The position numbers were made by a program, and so were the translations under genes. From Gordionus sp. m RMFG-2023 (taxonomy: Eukaryota; Nematomorpha; Gordioida; Chordodea; Parachordodidae), in assembly GCF_954871325.1 (NCBI RefSeq), contig NC_088779.1, positions 25,344,869-25,408,868 of the forward strand: 64,000 nt of DNA. The letters run 5' to 3'. This document shows, piece by piece, positions 1 to 15,400 of this stretch; position 1 is the stretch's first letter, and the number at the start of each line of letters is the position of its first letter. Under the pieces are notes generated by a model that saw only the letters and a program-made list of their open reading frames with translations, was not told the origin of the DNA and made no database searches.

Positions 1-107
1 GGACAAATAAAATTACCTGATAATAATAATAATATAAAAAATGGTTGAATGATCAAAATTAATTACAACTGTACACAAATATTCTAGTAAAAAGAAAAAA
101 TAATAAT

Positions 108-443
108 ATGAAAAGTATCAAAATCAGAAATAGGCGAAGAAGCTTAGGCCAAATTTCGGGCGGTTTAGCTCTGTTAGAAGCTATTAACAATGGCAAGACC
201 CATCTGGCTAAATTTATCTTAGGAGCTACGACCAATATAGGAAATGAATCGAGTTTGATCTTAAATAAGGATAACAGTTTAGGTGCAAATAAAATAGACA
301 CATCAAAATATGGTCTTGTTACCCCCGTTCTCAAGTCCGAAAATGTAATCGTAAATAACTACAATAGTGGTCGGAGAAGTACTATAGTAGATGCCAAGGA
401 CTTTCAAGGCAAAACGGCATTGATTCGAGCTATTTATTTACAA
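108..443 (+). CDS. Ankyrin gene exon 1
   Basis: 112 codons from ATG 108 to the donor CAA|gtaaag, ending in phase 0. It encodes a basic N-terminus (RNRRRS), the first ankyrin repeat, a polar insertion and the first half of repeat 2 (FQGKTALIRAIYLQ). Reading on into the intron hits a stop three codons after the splice site. Confidence 0.8.
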
Positions 444-3400
444 GTAAAGAGTTGATAGATAAAATAAATTGTATATATATATAACAAAAAATGCTTTTAG
501 AAAAATTCTTTCTTTCTTCCTTCTTTCTTTCTTTCTTCCTTCCTTCCTTCCTTCCTTCCTTCCTTCCTTCCTTCCTTCCTTCCTTCCTTCCTTCCTTCCT
601 TCCTTCCTTCCTTCCTTCCTTCCTTCCTTCCTTCCTTCCTTCCTTCCTTCCTTCCTTCCTTCCTTCCTTCCTTCCTTCCTTCCTTCCTTCCTTCCTTCCT
701 TCCTTCCTTCCTTCCTTCCTTCCTTCCTTCCTTCCTTCCTTCCTACCTTCCTTCCTTCCTTCCTGCCGGCCTACCTTCCTGACTAAAAAAAGAGAATAGT
801 TATTAACCATAAATTCCCATAAATATAACAAATATATTAAAGAAAGACTACTTTTTCGACATTAAATTTAAATAAGGTAAAAAGGGGAATATTGAAAGAT
901 CTAAAAATAAATAAGGTAAAATTATGCTGGTATGATAAAGCCATTACAACCATTATAAGTAATAAGACTACTTATATGATTAAAATAAGTATATTGAATA
1001 CTAATATTTAGAGATTATTTTAATATTCTTAGGAAATTTTAATAAACAATGTCTCAACTTGCTTTAACTCTCCGTATATATGGTCCAACTATTCACCCAA
1101 AATTCATAAACTGGATATTACAATTTTCAACAAAAGAGATAAAATTGGTTATCATCCATTTTTTTTCCCCTTCAATAACCGTAAAGGAAAAAAAACAAAA
1201 TAATCAGAAACCTGCAGACCCGGTCCTATTTTTTAAATATACCATGGTCGAATCGTATATTTGAACCAAATATTTTAAATGGCAATTATTAGCTATGAAA
1301 ATTAAAAATAAATGTAATGTATTTTTAAAAAATCTGGGCATGACTGTGCCATTGATACCTATGCAGGTCTCTGAAAAAAATATTTATAAACTTATAAAAA
1401 TTTCATATGAGAAACCTAACATCTTTTATAAATTATATATAATTCAAAAATTTATTTTTAACCAGTCTCGATATTGATTTTAAAATATTAATATATCTAA
1501 AAATATAAAAATTTAGGTACCTTTTATGATTATTTATAAGTAATAATGGTAAAAAAAAAATTTATAGATTTTAATTTTATTTTTTCAATTTAAATAATTT
1601 TTTCGTTTTATTTTTTCTATAACCCAGAAATTAATTATTTTCCCAAATAATATTACTATAACTTATTATAAAATAAATTATATTTTTTTTTCAATGAGAT
1701 TAATCAATAACCACATATGAATAATTAAAAACCTAAAGTTTTTTATATATAATTTTTAATTTGTGTTTTGTAAGCTAAATATAAGCTATAACGAATTTAT
1801 CAAAGTGATTATATAACTATTGCATTAGTATAATTAGGTAGGTGAAAGCAAATTTATAAAATCAATCATACAATTAATACTAATCAAAAAATAAAATTTT
1901 ATGCTAATAATAAAGCCAATGAATTGGGGAAATGCAAGAAAAAATAAAATATTATACATAGGTTGATATTTTAAACATCCGGATTTATTTATGTAAGACT
2001 AATTGTCATTTATATTCCTTAATATGATTTTTTTTTAAAAAATGAAAATTATATTCCATTAAACACATCATTTTTTTTTAAAAAAAATTGAAATTTAATA
2101 TTCAAGACAAGTAAAAAATAACTACATTTGACATAGAATTATATTTAAAAAGAAATATACTCGACACTTAACAATCACTTATTATATCATAAATTTACAA
2201 ACCCACAATAATTGAGTTATCTACAATCTAAATAAATATAAAAGTTTTCAATTTGAAAATCATAAATTAGTTTTATTGACAATATTTGATTTTTTTAAAA
2301 AAATATTTTTCGCTTCTAATTTATTATTTTTTTAAAGCAAAAACGGAAGATTCTATGCTTTAAAGTGAGCCATTAAAATTACATCTTTCTAGTTAATGAT
2401 TTAATAGAATTTGGATGCCCTTGTTCGGTTTTACCTATTTTATTTACAAGACATTATATTAGATGATATAAAGTAGTGATCTGCATGGGGCGTAATTTTT
2501 CAACTCCGGCCCGGCCCATAACTCGTTCTGGCAGGGTACGGGCCGGGCCGTGATTTGTAGACTCGAGTATAAAGTATGGCCATGAATATTACCTATTTTT
2601 TCATGTCATATATATTCGGAATAAAAAAAATTGTCTGATCTCTCCGATCCTACTACTTCTATGGAATACAAGTCGAAATTCAATTCAAATTATTTTATAA
2701 CAACTATATTAGGATTCAAACAAAGAATAAAGTATTATTACAAGAAAGGCTGAAAAATTATTAGTCGATAGAAGGAAGGGGGGAAAAAAAATTTGCCGTT
2801 TTTTTGGAATTTACATACAAGCATAGAACAAGAGCGAGGTTTGGCGCCAGAAATTCCCTAGACTGTCTGTTCAAACCGGTCTGAGTTCTATCGGACCGAG
2901 AACTGCACGTCAAGGGCTACTTTCATAACGTATATCCCTAAATTATAAAATTTTATTTCCTTGGATCATTCATTCTTTGTTTCCTAGTAATTTCCAAATG
3001 GTTTGTAAATTATAAAATTTGTATCTATATTTTTATAAGTTGGTTTTCACAGAAAAATGAATATTGTTCAAATTTGATTCCGAATATTTTTTCCTTCTCC
3101 CTTATCTAACTCTCTCTTTGACCATTTTGTTAGCCGGCTTGGATTATCGTCAAAAAATCTGAAATTCTAATTCTTTTTAAAATATTAATATAAATATAAT
3201 ATGTAATGTATTTCGAATGTATACTGTATATCGTATAATATAAAAATGTTTAAATATACTATATTAAAGTATCATTTAAATTCAAATTATTATTGCTATA
3301 GGTTCATTGTCAATTGTATTTTGTTTTTTTTTTAAAAAAGTTTATATTATATATTTTAATTATTCAGCAACTTCTATAACATTTCATTTTTGTATAATTC

Positions 3401-6400
3401 AAAAAAAAGAGCCTTTTCTTGTCACTTTTCATGGTTGAGGTTCTTGGTTAATCAATTCAAAAAATAATATAAATTATTTCACATTTCACATTAAAAAAAA
3501 AATTCTAATAACAACAAATGTTAACTTTAATACATTTTTACATTATAATAATGTAAAATTCCTATGGGAATTTATTAGTTAAAATCTATTAAAAAAAAAT
3601 TTGTTTTTTAAACTTTGTCTTTTGTGCGTTATTTTTAAAATTTTTTTGTTTCGATTAGTTTGATTTGAGTTTATTTTGTTCAAATAAGTTTTTAATATAA
3701 AACAAATTATTGACGAGGATATAAAGAACATTTTCGTGTTTTTTTAAAAAAAAACTTAATGTATTTTTTTTGTTAAAATTTGCTGTCAAAATAGAAAGTT
3801 TAAACAAAATAATGGGGTAATACAAAACAGTCACCATTTAAAAATTAACAATGCCTAAATTTTATGAAAATGCAAAAACCATAAAACATATTTTTAATAT
3901 ATATTAATTAATGAATACTAAGTCCAAATCATGCTTTGGATTTATATTAGTGTAAGGCTCATTTTGAGGCTGATTTTTTAAAACTAACTCAAAATTTTAG
4001 CCATAAAAATATTGTCTAAGCCTCGAGATTTCAATAATATATGTCTAGATCTTTGTTTCTTCTGTGAGCAAAATCTACAGGCTTGCGTAATATTTTTCTG
4101 GATGAAAGCCGTTTAACAACATTATATACTTTATTCCATACCACATAGCATGGAAATACCTAGGTTAGTCTTATAAATATGCTCTACCTGGAAACGAACT
4201 CCTGGTCAAACCTTATAGAGATTCCTCAATCAAGGTCCCTAATTTGCGTGCCACGATACTCGAAAACAATGATTTTTGTGACATTATCTAATATTTTTAT
4301 ATATAAAAAAAATAAACGGTTTTGCGCTATATATAAATCATCACCTAAAAAAAATACAGTCCACATCTATATCTATACATCCTATCTCTTTTTTTTACTT
4401 TAGAATTTACAGCTTCAGTTCATTGAATAAATCATATTTGATTTGCCTTATCTTAATAAATTATAAATATAGCATTTTACCCCCATTTTAAAAACTGTAA
4501 AGTATATTCTATACTTATTTTACATATTTAAAAGGCTGGATGTCGATAAGTTTGAATAGATGTAAAACTGTTCCATTTTTTTAAAAATAATTATATCATA
4601 AAAACTCTTAGTGCGCTCATTTTATTTTCGCAAATTTTTGTAAACAATATAAACGAAAGTGAGTGTCTTAGTATTCGCGTATTATGGAAATCAATAAATT
4701 TCATTAAGATTTTTTTTTTTAAATATTGAATTATTTAAGGAATGATGAGTGTTATGCTATACGTTGATAAATACTCTTCAACATTTGAATAAGCTTACCC
4801 GGTATATTACTACTTACTCTATCAGATATATGGCTAGGGTTAATTTATAATTGGTGAATCGCTACTTTATATCGGGTGACTAAAAAAACGTTGCTTTTTG
4901 AAATCTTTCTACCTCTAAAACGCGTCACTTATTGTTTTTAGAAAATTGAGAGAAGAAAGTATTAAAATTTAACAAAAAAATAACTTAAGATTCTAAATTA
5001 TTTTCATCAAAAACAGGGATAAATGTGTTTTCAATATGTTGGACTATGGACGGATATTCGCCTTTTCTCAAAAAAAAATTCTAATAATAAATTAACTCAA
5101 AAGAAATAGGTATCACTTTGAGATATTTATTTAATAAATATAATTAACTAGATATGATGTTAAATTGGTCATCTATTCTTGCGTAACACCTTCACAATAT
5201 CATTTTCCATTAATCAAACGTCAACTTGATATTTTCTTGCTGGATTAAGGGCCATTATATTTTACGAATCTTTCTCTAAAGTTAATCTAAAGATTCAAAA
5301 GGTGGTGGCTTATTTTTTTTATAATCTAAAGTTTAATTAGTTTCAACATTTGTTTTATATGGTAGATTTAGATCAGAAGCTTTGTTTTTGGAATATGGAT
5401 TTCATATTTCGAATAAGGCTTTAAGGCTCGTTTTTCATTTTTTTAAAAATAATACTTCTATCAGAACCACGAAACGTTTTATAGAAAAACAACGCTAAAC
5501 TCCACTGTTCAATTTGTAAACCCTATAAGGCTTGAACTTAATATCAATTCTCCCTTTAAGCATTGCAAAACTGTATCCTTTGATATTATTTAAACTTGCA
5601 TAATTATATTCTAACTTACAATAAATAAAACTACTCTTTTCTATTTAGGACGATAAAATTAGGAAAAAAGCAATCGAACTCCTACTCAAATTTGGTGCTA
5701 AAGTAAACTCTTGTGACAACTATGGGCGAAGTGCTTTGAGTTATTCCTGTCAATTACAAAGAAATGATATCATTAAAATTCTGGTCAAACACAACGTCGA
5801 TCCAGATTTACCTGACAATTTAGGTTAGTGTCAAGCTAATACATTCTATCATAATATTCTAATTCTTTATTATTATTAAGAAATTCGTTTTTATGCAGGG
5901 TCGTATAAATATCTCCATCCCGTTCTCATTCCTTTCGATAAAAAAGAATGGAATTTCGTTACCGATCCTTTTAAAAAATTACAGATAAAAAAATACAGAA
6001 TTTGTTTTTTCGATGGGGCATTTTTTTTAAATTTTAATTTATTAAAAGCATGGAAGTTGATTATAATATAGTGTAAATTCGGGTTCTCACTGTTTGATGA
6101 AACTTAACCCATTATATTTAAAAAATTAGATTTGGTATAATTTATTTAATTTGCAAAAATAATGATAATATTTGTAAAATAAAACCATATTTAAAATTAT
6201 TGTTATATTTATATATATATATATAATCAATGAAAAAAAAATTTTTTTTAAAGTGCATCTATCTTTATTTATATGAAACTATTTAAAAAGTTATAAAAAA
6301 ATATAATAAAAATATATTTAAAATATATATTATAATATAATTAATTAAAAATATCGACACGTTTCAAAAGGGTGCCACAAATATGTGGGAATATTCAATT

Positions 6401-9400
6401 TTTGTGAGATATGAGTTCCTAACCTTGTTGGTAAGTGTCGAATTTTGAGGCTTAGGATCTGTAAAAGTTTTAGGCGAAAAGTGATCATTACTATTGGGGT
6501 AAATATAAAATTGTTGAAATCTTTGTATTTTTAATCTTTTTTGTTTAAACTTGTAAAGAAATTTATGTTAGTGTTGGAAGGAAATGATGAGGCACAAGTA
6601 TAGTAATAAAGATTTACCAAGTGATCAAGGAATTATAGACATTCCGTCAGGTCTTAATCACTCTGCCAGGGTATAAGTTGGTGGGCTCAAGATGGTTAGG
6701 TATTTGAACGATGTTAAACATTTATTAATAACATTATTTATTAAAGTGTGGCATTGATGTATCCCTTGACTATATAAATGAATGTGTCTACTTTTCGAAT
6801 CTACTGGAGTGTTACATTTTACACAAGTGTGAGGCTGAACGCACACCAGGTGTATATTAATGGCGACTCTGTATTTATTTGATGAGAGATTACCAAGGTT
6901 TTGACTTAGGAGTAGTTCTAGCCATTGTTACCACCAAATCTCTTTTCTGATTGGAGAAGCTGGATACAGTTTAAACTGGACTGACAGATATAGTTATTTG
7001 AAAGTTGCCTTTTATGGGCGAGGATTGATGGGAAAGGAGTGTTTGGGATTGGGAGTGTTCTAGCCTCCATCTTCTGTTAGTTGCGTAATCCAATTCTGTG
7101 GGGAATATGAAGCCTGAGATCATAGAGTTGGTTATTAATCTGTATGATAAGAAGGATGATAAAACGAAAAGGTTAAGCATAACGAAATCTAAATCAACCC
7201 GATTTAGCAGGTTATTAGGCGAGTGACCAGTTGATTGGGAGTAAATCAATATATAAATTTCAATAATATTTTGAATTTGTACTGAATTTTAATCATGAAT
7301 AGATTGGGATGAAGATCGGAATATATTTAAATATTTTAGAATGTTAAGACATTTGGGAATTAGGAAAAGAAACGATGAGCCAGTAGAAGGAAATGATATT
7401 AAAAATTTTTTAAATTTTTTTCTAGAAATTCTTCAAATTTGATGTTATTTTCAAGTGGAGAGCCTTGACATATTGGGTGGTTGTTTAAATAGAAAAGTTC
7501 TGTTTTATTTATATTAAGTGGGAGGCCTGAAGTATAGGAATTTGTTTCCAAGTTATTTAAGGCTCCAAGTATATTTGCTGAAGGGCCACATATTGTGCTA
7601 TGGTCGATACCATAAAATAAATCTAATTAAGATATTTTTAGCAAAGCTAAAACATTTTTTTTAAATTTTAGCTTAAAAATATTCTGAAAATCTCCTTCAC
7701 CTTTTGCAGCAGCTGTCACGGAAAAATTTATTTTCAATAAACATGCACACAATGCTTATGCTTTTCTCCACGAATACTGAGAGTTAAAAAAATTAGCACT
7801 GTATTATGATCAACCAATAATTCTAATTATTTTTTTTTATTCTTCATCAATTATACTATATTCTCCAAAAAACAAACATGACATCATTATAATAAATGTA
7901 TTTGCAAATACATATATAACTTAAAAAATATAATCAGTATCTCACCCTTTAATAAATGCCAATAATTTCTTTGGCTAAGGCATTTGTATTTGATTTTAGT
8001 TAGACATTTTAAAATAAGATCTGCTGCTCTTATTTTACGTGCTATTCGGTCCCAGCTAATTAGTCCTAAAAATTTCATTTCCTAAACAAAAATGTCTATA
8101 AATATAAAACATTTTATATGCCATTTAGCAATCAGTACTGTCATATGCATAAGCAACATCACAGATCTTCGTAAACGTTACTTACACACCTGTAAATGCT
8201 ATATTCTATACTATACATAGACTTTAAATGCACATAATTTATATTGTTAAACGGCTCAATACGAGCCGCATTTTAAAAACGGCCAATTCAATATTTTAGC
8301 CAGAAAAATATCGCCTAAGCCTCAAGATTTAGCTAAGCCCTCTATGACCAAAATCTTTAGGCTTGCGTAACATTTTTCTGGATAAAATATTGAGGTAGCC
8401 GTTTTTAAAAAATCGGCTAAAATTTAGCCATTTAACAGTAATGCACATAATCTTTATAATTGAAACATTATTATATATTTTATTATAGAACAATTAGCTT
8501 ATTAAGTGATTTTTTTAAAAAAAAGTTTATTTAGATTTTGAGTAATTTAGAATTTTATCTTTAGAATAATCAATTAGGCTCTGCCCATAGCCTGACTAAA
8601 AAGAATTGATTAGTAAGCCCAGGGACCCTGGCTCAAAAAAATGTTACCTTGAAAGAAATCCGAATTGAACCTGTCTAAACACTTTAGCGAGTAAACAATC
8701 TTGATATCAGGGTCAATTTTTAAATATTTTATTTGTGAAGCGAACTTTTACCCTTGAAATTTTGGACTTAGCCCTAATATGATTTGTAATTTCATTTTCT
8801 CATCCCTTTATCCTGAACTATGGTTTATTTAACAGCTGCTATCAATAAAGTTTCGAAACTTTAATGAAAATAAATAAATAAGCTATTTTTAATATATAAA
8901 TAAAAACATGTACAAAAACAAAATATATTTCAAATAAAATTTTACAATTTTAAAAATTTAACATTCGATTTCATTAAAATTTAAAAATTTAAAATTTGCT
9001 CAAGTTTTTAAACTTTTGGAATTATTTTCTAATTGGTTGGACAAAGCGTAAAATAAATACCCTAATGATTTCACGAATCACGATTACTGAATTAGTATTG
9101 ATATAATTTCCTAAATTTTCATGAAATTAATAATAATAAATAAAATATTAATCTCATATAATTTAAGCAAAATTCAAAAAGTTTCAAAACTTTCGCAAAT
9201 TTTAAAATGTTCAATATGTTAAAAAAATTTTGAAATTAAAATTTTTTCTATAAATTATTTTTATGACATATTTTTATTTTTATATTTAAAATGGCTCACT
9301 TATTTATTTATTTTCACTAAAAAAAAATTCGAAAGTTTCGAATTTAATTTTTGCTGTTATTTGGATACAGCCTTTAAAAATTTGATTGGATCAATCTGCC

Positions 9401-12400
9401 ATTAATGTCCCCATTCTCTATAAAAAAAAGAAAATTGTCCATCCAGACAATTTGCTAAAATTAAAATCGTGATCAAGATCGTGTATTCTTCTACCCCAAT
9501 CCTTAAGCCATTTCCAGACAGAACCTTTTTTCAAAGCGGTTTTTGGGTAATGTTATCAGCAATTTTTTTTTATTTCCCAAGAAAATGTTAAATTCTAGAA
9601 TTTTTTTTATATAATACAATATTTTTTTAAAAAAATACAGTCCAGTGCCACATTTTAAAACACCATTTAATCGTTATTAAAATCAAACCAGTTTGCATTT
9701 ACGATTAAAATAATGGGGATCTAGATAGTGTTGTCGGTTCAATTTGAGCCGATTTATAAAAACGGCTAACTCAATATTTTATCCAGAAAAATATTGTGCA
9801 AGCCTAGAGATTTTGCTCATATATGACACATAGGATTGAACATCTATTGACGAAATCTCGGCGCTTAGGTATATTTTCCTGGCTATAATGTTTAGTTAGC
9901 CCTTTTAAAAAATCGGCTCAAATCGAGCCATTTAACAACACTAAATTTAGATTGTTATATAAAAAAAAATGATTGCTGGTAACATTACCCAAAAACCGCT
10001 TTGAAAAAACGTTTTGTCTGGAAATGGCCTTACAGGATACGTTTAAATTTTCTGGTTTATAAATGGGAAAAATTGTAGTAACTAAATTATAAACTGGCAA
10101 AATATTTTTTTTTTAAAAAAAAAGGAATCATTTTAATAATCATAAATTTTATTAATACAATTATAATCATTATTTATAGTTTTTGTTAATAGTTGACATA
10201 TTTATATGTAAAGTCTTGTAATTTTAATAAAAATAAAAATTTTTGGTCTGATTTTAAGGTCAATTAAAATTGTGAGTCTACGAAATATTTTTATATAAAA
10301 AAAATATCTTACTGAAAAAAATTATCCAAATTAATATCAATTTAAGATCAATAAAACCACATATTTCGTATATATTAAAATCATTGTAATTTAATAAATA
10401 AATTTCATAACAATGTCTGTTTTTTTTTGGTATTAATAAAGGGATAAAAAAAAGAAAATTTTATAAATTTTTATCCAAGGTAAAATATAGTGCAAAGAGA
10501 ATAAAAAGCAATTTAAAAAATGTTCTTTTAGCGAAATGTAAATTTTATCACAAAAATTAAATTTATAAAATTAATTAATTTTCTTATTAAAAACAGTTAT
10601 TTTTTTTTAAAAAAAAATTAATATAAAAGCTCATAAAATAAGAAAGTTATAAAAGTAAGAGAGTTAGTTATAAAATTATTGAAACTGATAATGCAACAAA
10701 ATATGGGAGATTCTTTTTTAAAATAAATAAAAATAATTGGATTCAATTTTTTATAATAATAGTTGTTTAACAAAAATAAACGATGTTTGTTTTTTTTCCC
10801 CAAAAAAAATATTTTTGTCATCCACTAATAATATAAGTGTAACTAATAACACTAGTTTTTGTCATGTTTAAATGTGAGATAGTTAAAAAAAATTCCCGCC
10901 CCCTCTTAAATGTTATCCATATAAGTGATAGCAATAAATAAAGTTAGCAGGCCCTTATCTAGGCGGGGAAATCGAACAATTTCTTTCTAGATATATCACC
11001 TGTCCCCTTCAAATATATAATTCTTTGCCGAGTTAATTATTTTCTTAGAGAATAATCTCTGGAGTGAAAGCTATTTAATGGGAATTTCTCCGATTTATCC
11101 TGAATTCGCGCCTGAATAACGGTATGCAGGGAATGGGTATAGTACACTTAATATTATAACTCGATTATAAGGAGATACAAAGAACCTGCAAAGGTGCCCA
11201 TTTTTATTTATCTTCGGCCCTGGTAAGTCCGTCCGGTTTTTTAGAAAAAGTTTTATAGCTCCCCGGCCCGAATTTCTAAAATTTGATCATTCTTAATAAT
11301 CTTGGCGCCTTATCTTATAAAGGTTTCACAGCAATATCATAAATAATATGTTATCTTTTTTTTTTTTTACTAAATTTCTAATTTAAATTTATGTCATAAA
11401 AAAAAATATTCGACCTGCCCAACTTATAAATGCTCTTCAAGGCAACTATAACCTAGGGTTTTTTAATCAACTCTATAGCAAAATATTTATAATTAAACAT
11501 TATATAAGAAATATGACAAAATTTAATTCGAAAAATATGTTATAAATTAATATTTATATAATAATTTAAACTTTGTTGATGATATTAATTTTTTCTTAAG
11601 TCAAGACAGCGGTGGCATATAATTGAATTTTACCAGACTTGTCAACGATACATTAACGTATACAAATAGATATGATACAAATTCTAAAAAGATCAACTAA
11701 TATCTATACAAATAAACATTTTTTCCAAATGTATTGGATAACCGATATATTAAAAATATTTCCGATACAATTTCAATATCCCTTTTTTTGTATTGAAAAT
11801 ATTTTTTATTAATCATTAACAACAATATTGTATCGAAAAAATTTATTAATATATTAAATATTTACAAAATTAGCGCTAAATATTTTGAATTTTTACCATG
11901 ATATTTTTACAAATTAATTATCAGGGAGACATCCCCTCTTATAAAAACATATTTTGCAATAAGGAATAGGAGTTTTATACCCTAAATTGAGTTATATTAT
12001 ATAAATAATTGTTTAATATTTGTAAAATTATTAAAAATAGTAATATATAATCTATGTGGGCGTAATAACGAGGAATTGTTTTATACTTTAGGTAAAAAAA
12101 ACTATTTGAGATTAGATATGGAATTGTTATACAACTAGCTCTAAATAATTTATATATTAAATTAACAATTATTTTTAAAATTTTTAATAAAAAGAAGATT
12201 AAACAAAAATTTATGATCAAAAAATATCGAAGATGTATCGGTATTTGATACTTATATATACCTAAAAATGTTTCGCAATCGGACTACTAAAATATCGAAA
12301 GTATTTCGGTATAAATAAAAAGTACTCCATACTTTAACACCTCTGGATATTTTGCCGGGTTCGGTTCGGGTTCGATTCAGGAAAATATTTTTGAACCCAG

Positions 12401-15400
12401 GTTTGGTTCCCAGCTCGGGTTTAAGTATTTTGAATTGATAAAGAAAAATATCCTTTTAAATCATAATTAAAAAACTAGACATAAATTTGGAATAAAAAAA
12501 TAAATTTTTTATTTTATTTAAGGCAAAATATATAGTTAAAAATACAAAGCATAGTCATGTTATAGATTTGAAAAAATTTATTTAGACGTATTTCTTAAAA
12601 TTAACAATATCCAATATAATAATTTTTACTTTGACTTGTTCACTTTATTTTCCTCTAATTAATGATCTCTGAGAATAGGTTAAAAATTGAAAATAAATGA
12701 CGTAAATGAATTTAATTGTTTATTAACAATCCAATAGGAACCTTTGAGAATAAATTTAAAAAATTTAAAAATGGAGTAAATGAATTAATTGTTTAAAATT
12801 TATTAACACTTCACTTAATTGGAATTTGAAAATATTATAAAATGTCAAGTAGATTTATTAATATTTGTATTTACAATTATTAAAATATCTTATATTCATT
12901 TAAATAATACATTGAACCCGGTTGAACCCGGGTTCAAATAAAATTCCCGGGTTCGGTTCGGGATTTTAAAAATTTTATAAACGGGGTTCAGGTTCGGTTC
13001 GGGTTCAATTTTTTCCCCAAAAATCCGGGTTTTCTTGTACGGGTTCGGTTCGAACCCCTGCGTATGTGTTCAGAGCAGAGATATATTTTTAATACTTATC
13101 GTTTGCGAGAAGTAAATAGGCATTGGTTTATACAGGATTTAAACAATTTGGCGTCAAATTACAAAATGTTTAAATAAGTGCCATTATTAAAAAAAAAAAA
13201 TTGCAACAAAAACAAACAAGTTAGTAACCAAAGTGCAAATAAAAATTAGCAAAATATTTTAAGACCCAGGCCGGGAATGTTCGAATTTAAAAATAAATTA
13301 CCACATGAGTGATGATTTGAAAATTCATTCATTCCTTATGTTTGCAATTATCATTCAAAATAATAATATAAATTTATGAATAGATCAGAAATTATGAATC
13401 ACCAAGAATTCAAAAAAGGGGTCAAATAAATAATCGATTTTAAACTAACAAAAACAATAACCTGTGTGGAGGAGTATAAATAAAATTTAGAATTTATAAC
13501 ATGTTAAAAAATGAAAGGAGCAAAATTTAACTCAGAATGAAATAGTGTTTACACAACTTAAATTTCTCTTTCTATTTTGATAGCATTAGTGATGTAAAAG
13601 TTTGAACCTATTCCCCCTCTCCCCCATTTCTCTCAATTATAAAATAGATAAAGGAATATAAACTATATACCCTTATGTTAATTTAGTATGATATTCTAAA
13701 ATGCTAATCTCTTTTTGCCAAAGTAAATCTATATAGAGGGTTTTGATGCTTCGTAGATATTGTCATTAGGCAATTAATTTAAATATAATTAAAAATATAT
13801 TGTGACTTATAATTAGGAATACATTGTGCAATCTTACAATGAATCAGCGTTGGGACCGCTTTAATATCACTTTCAGACTCAGGAAGTGGCATAAAAAATG
13901 AGAGAGGGAGGACTCGTCTTTTGGTGATAAATGATCTTTGTGACTGAGGGGCAGGAGATGGATAATCTTTTATTACACTTTTGACAATTTTGATTTTTCC
14001 TAAAATAATGTGTGTAGCTGATTTAAGTTCAGTATAAATCAAGTTGACATGGATCTATTTTTATATCGCAAAAATAACTACCTAAAAATAAATGCACTAA
14101 GCTATAAGGGTTTATCTAAACCGGGTTATTGGAAATGCACTTTAATTCTTATTTTAAACTTGGAAGTTAATTAAATATTTTGTTCAGCCTACGACATGTT
14201 ATAAATAGACCAGAGATAATCTCTTGATGCAATAGATCTGGATATGTTTCAACTCGCTAGAAGGGAGGAGGTGGTTCAGGTCTAATATCAAATACCTATC
14301 AGAAAAAATATTTAAAAAATTGACCCTACCTTCCCCATAGTATAAATTTAATGAAGCGTAAAATATATATGAGTATTGTTAAAACCCGATTTTTAAAAGC
14401 GGCAAACCCAATATTTCGCCAATAAATATTACACAAGTCTAGAAATTTTGCTCATATGTAGAAAAAAGGTTTGGACACCTATTAATGGAATCTCAGGGTT
14501 TGCGTAATATGATTTTGGATAAAATTTAATTTAAAATTCGTTAAATCGAGACGCTACTAGGCTAATAATAAAATATAAGGTAATGTTTAACAAAATTATT
14601 ATTATGGTAAACATTAATCAGATTATATTGCCATTTAAAAATATAATAATTTGATTCTCATATTATCATAATACAGTCAAAACCGTTTAATTGCGATAGC
14701 TTGGGACAAAAATAATTAAAAAATTTGCAAATATTTAATTCTTTCCAATTAAATCAATTATTTATTTATTAAAATAAGTTTCGTTTTATAAAAATATTTA
14801 TTATTTATATACCTTAAGCATATAAACCATCAAACTTAGTAATAAATTTAATTATAATTATTAATTTAACAACTATATATTTATTTTTAATAAATTTTAA
14901 AACGAATAAATAAACAAAAATTTTAAAAATTTGCTCATGTAACATATGAATTTAATTTTTCCCATGTAAATATCAAGGATTTTTAAATACTAGAATTATT
15001 CAATATTCAAAAGATCATTTTTATAAACATGATTTTATAAGATTAAATGATCAGATATCTTTAGATTCCCTTCACCATTTCGGAGCTTTTATTACCTTTT
15101 ACAAAATAAACTAATCTTTTTGAAATTATTAACTTATGAATTCTAATATTATAAATGTAAATATATTAACGGCCATGCCTAAATGAAAGTTTATTGATGC
15201 GTTATGTTTCAACAGAATATTTTATTTGAACTTATTTTATTATACCTGCATCACAATTATTGTAAAATAATGTAAGATTTAATAAAAAATATTTTGTGAT
15301 AAGAGTTTGGCTAGACTCTGGAGTAAATAATGCTTTTTCGAATATATTATCTTGCTATCTTAGTGAATCTTGTTCCCTTAGATCAGTGACCCCTACACTT

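Larger units (their letters stand above)
1374..5648. other. Ankyrin intron 1, remainder
   Basis: No exon seen. AT-rich sequence with homopolymer runs. A GC-rich transposon fragment at ~2480-2565 (CCGGCCCGGCCC, GGGCCGGGCCG) resembles the subterminal sequence of the 55-kb hAT family, and a palindromic MITE lies at ~3949-4123. Confidence 0.6.
7650..14375. other. Ankyrin intron 2, first part: repeats, no exon seen
   Basis: AT-rich DNA with no exon-like sequence. Besides the MITEs listed, 11620-12345 contains inverted motifs around CCGATA/TATCGG, and 12345-13065 contains GGTTCGGTTCGGG tracts at both ends. An open frame at 13779-14042 (minus) shows no family features. Confidence 0.5.

Noticed and set aside
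430-831. Long open frames through the TTCC tract (poly-Ser/Phe/Leu/Pro and poly-Glu/Gly/Arg/Lys)
   Set aside because: They are an automatic result of a tetranucleotide repeat having no stop codon in these frames, not genes.
13779-14042. Minus-strand open frame of 87 codons
   Set aside because: No motif, no splice context and no homology I can recognise; consistent with chance.
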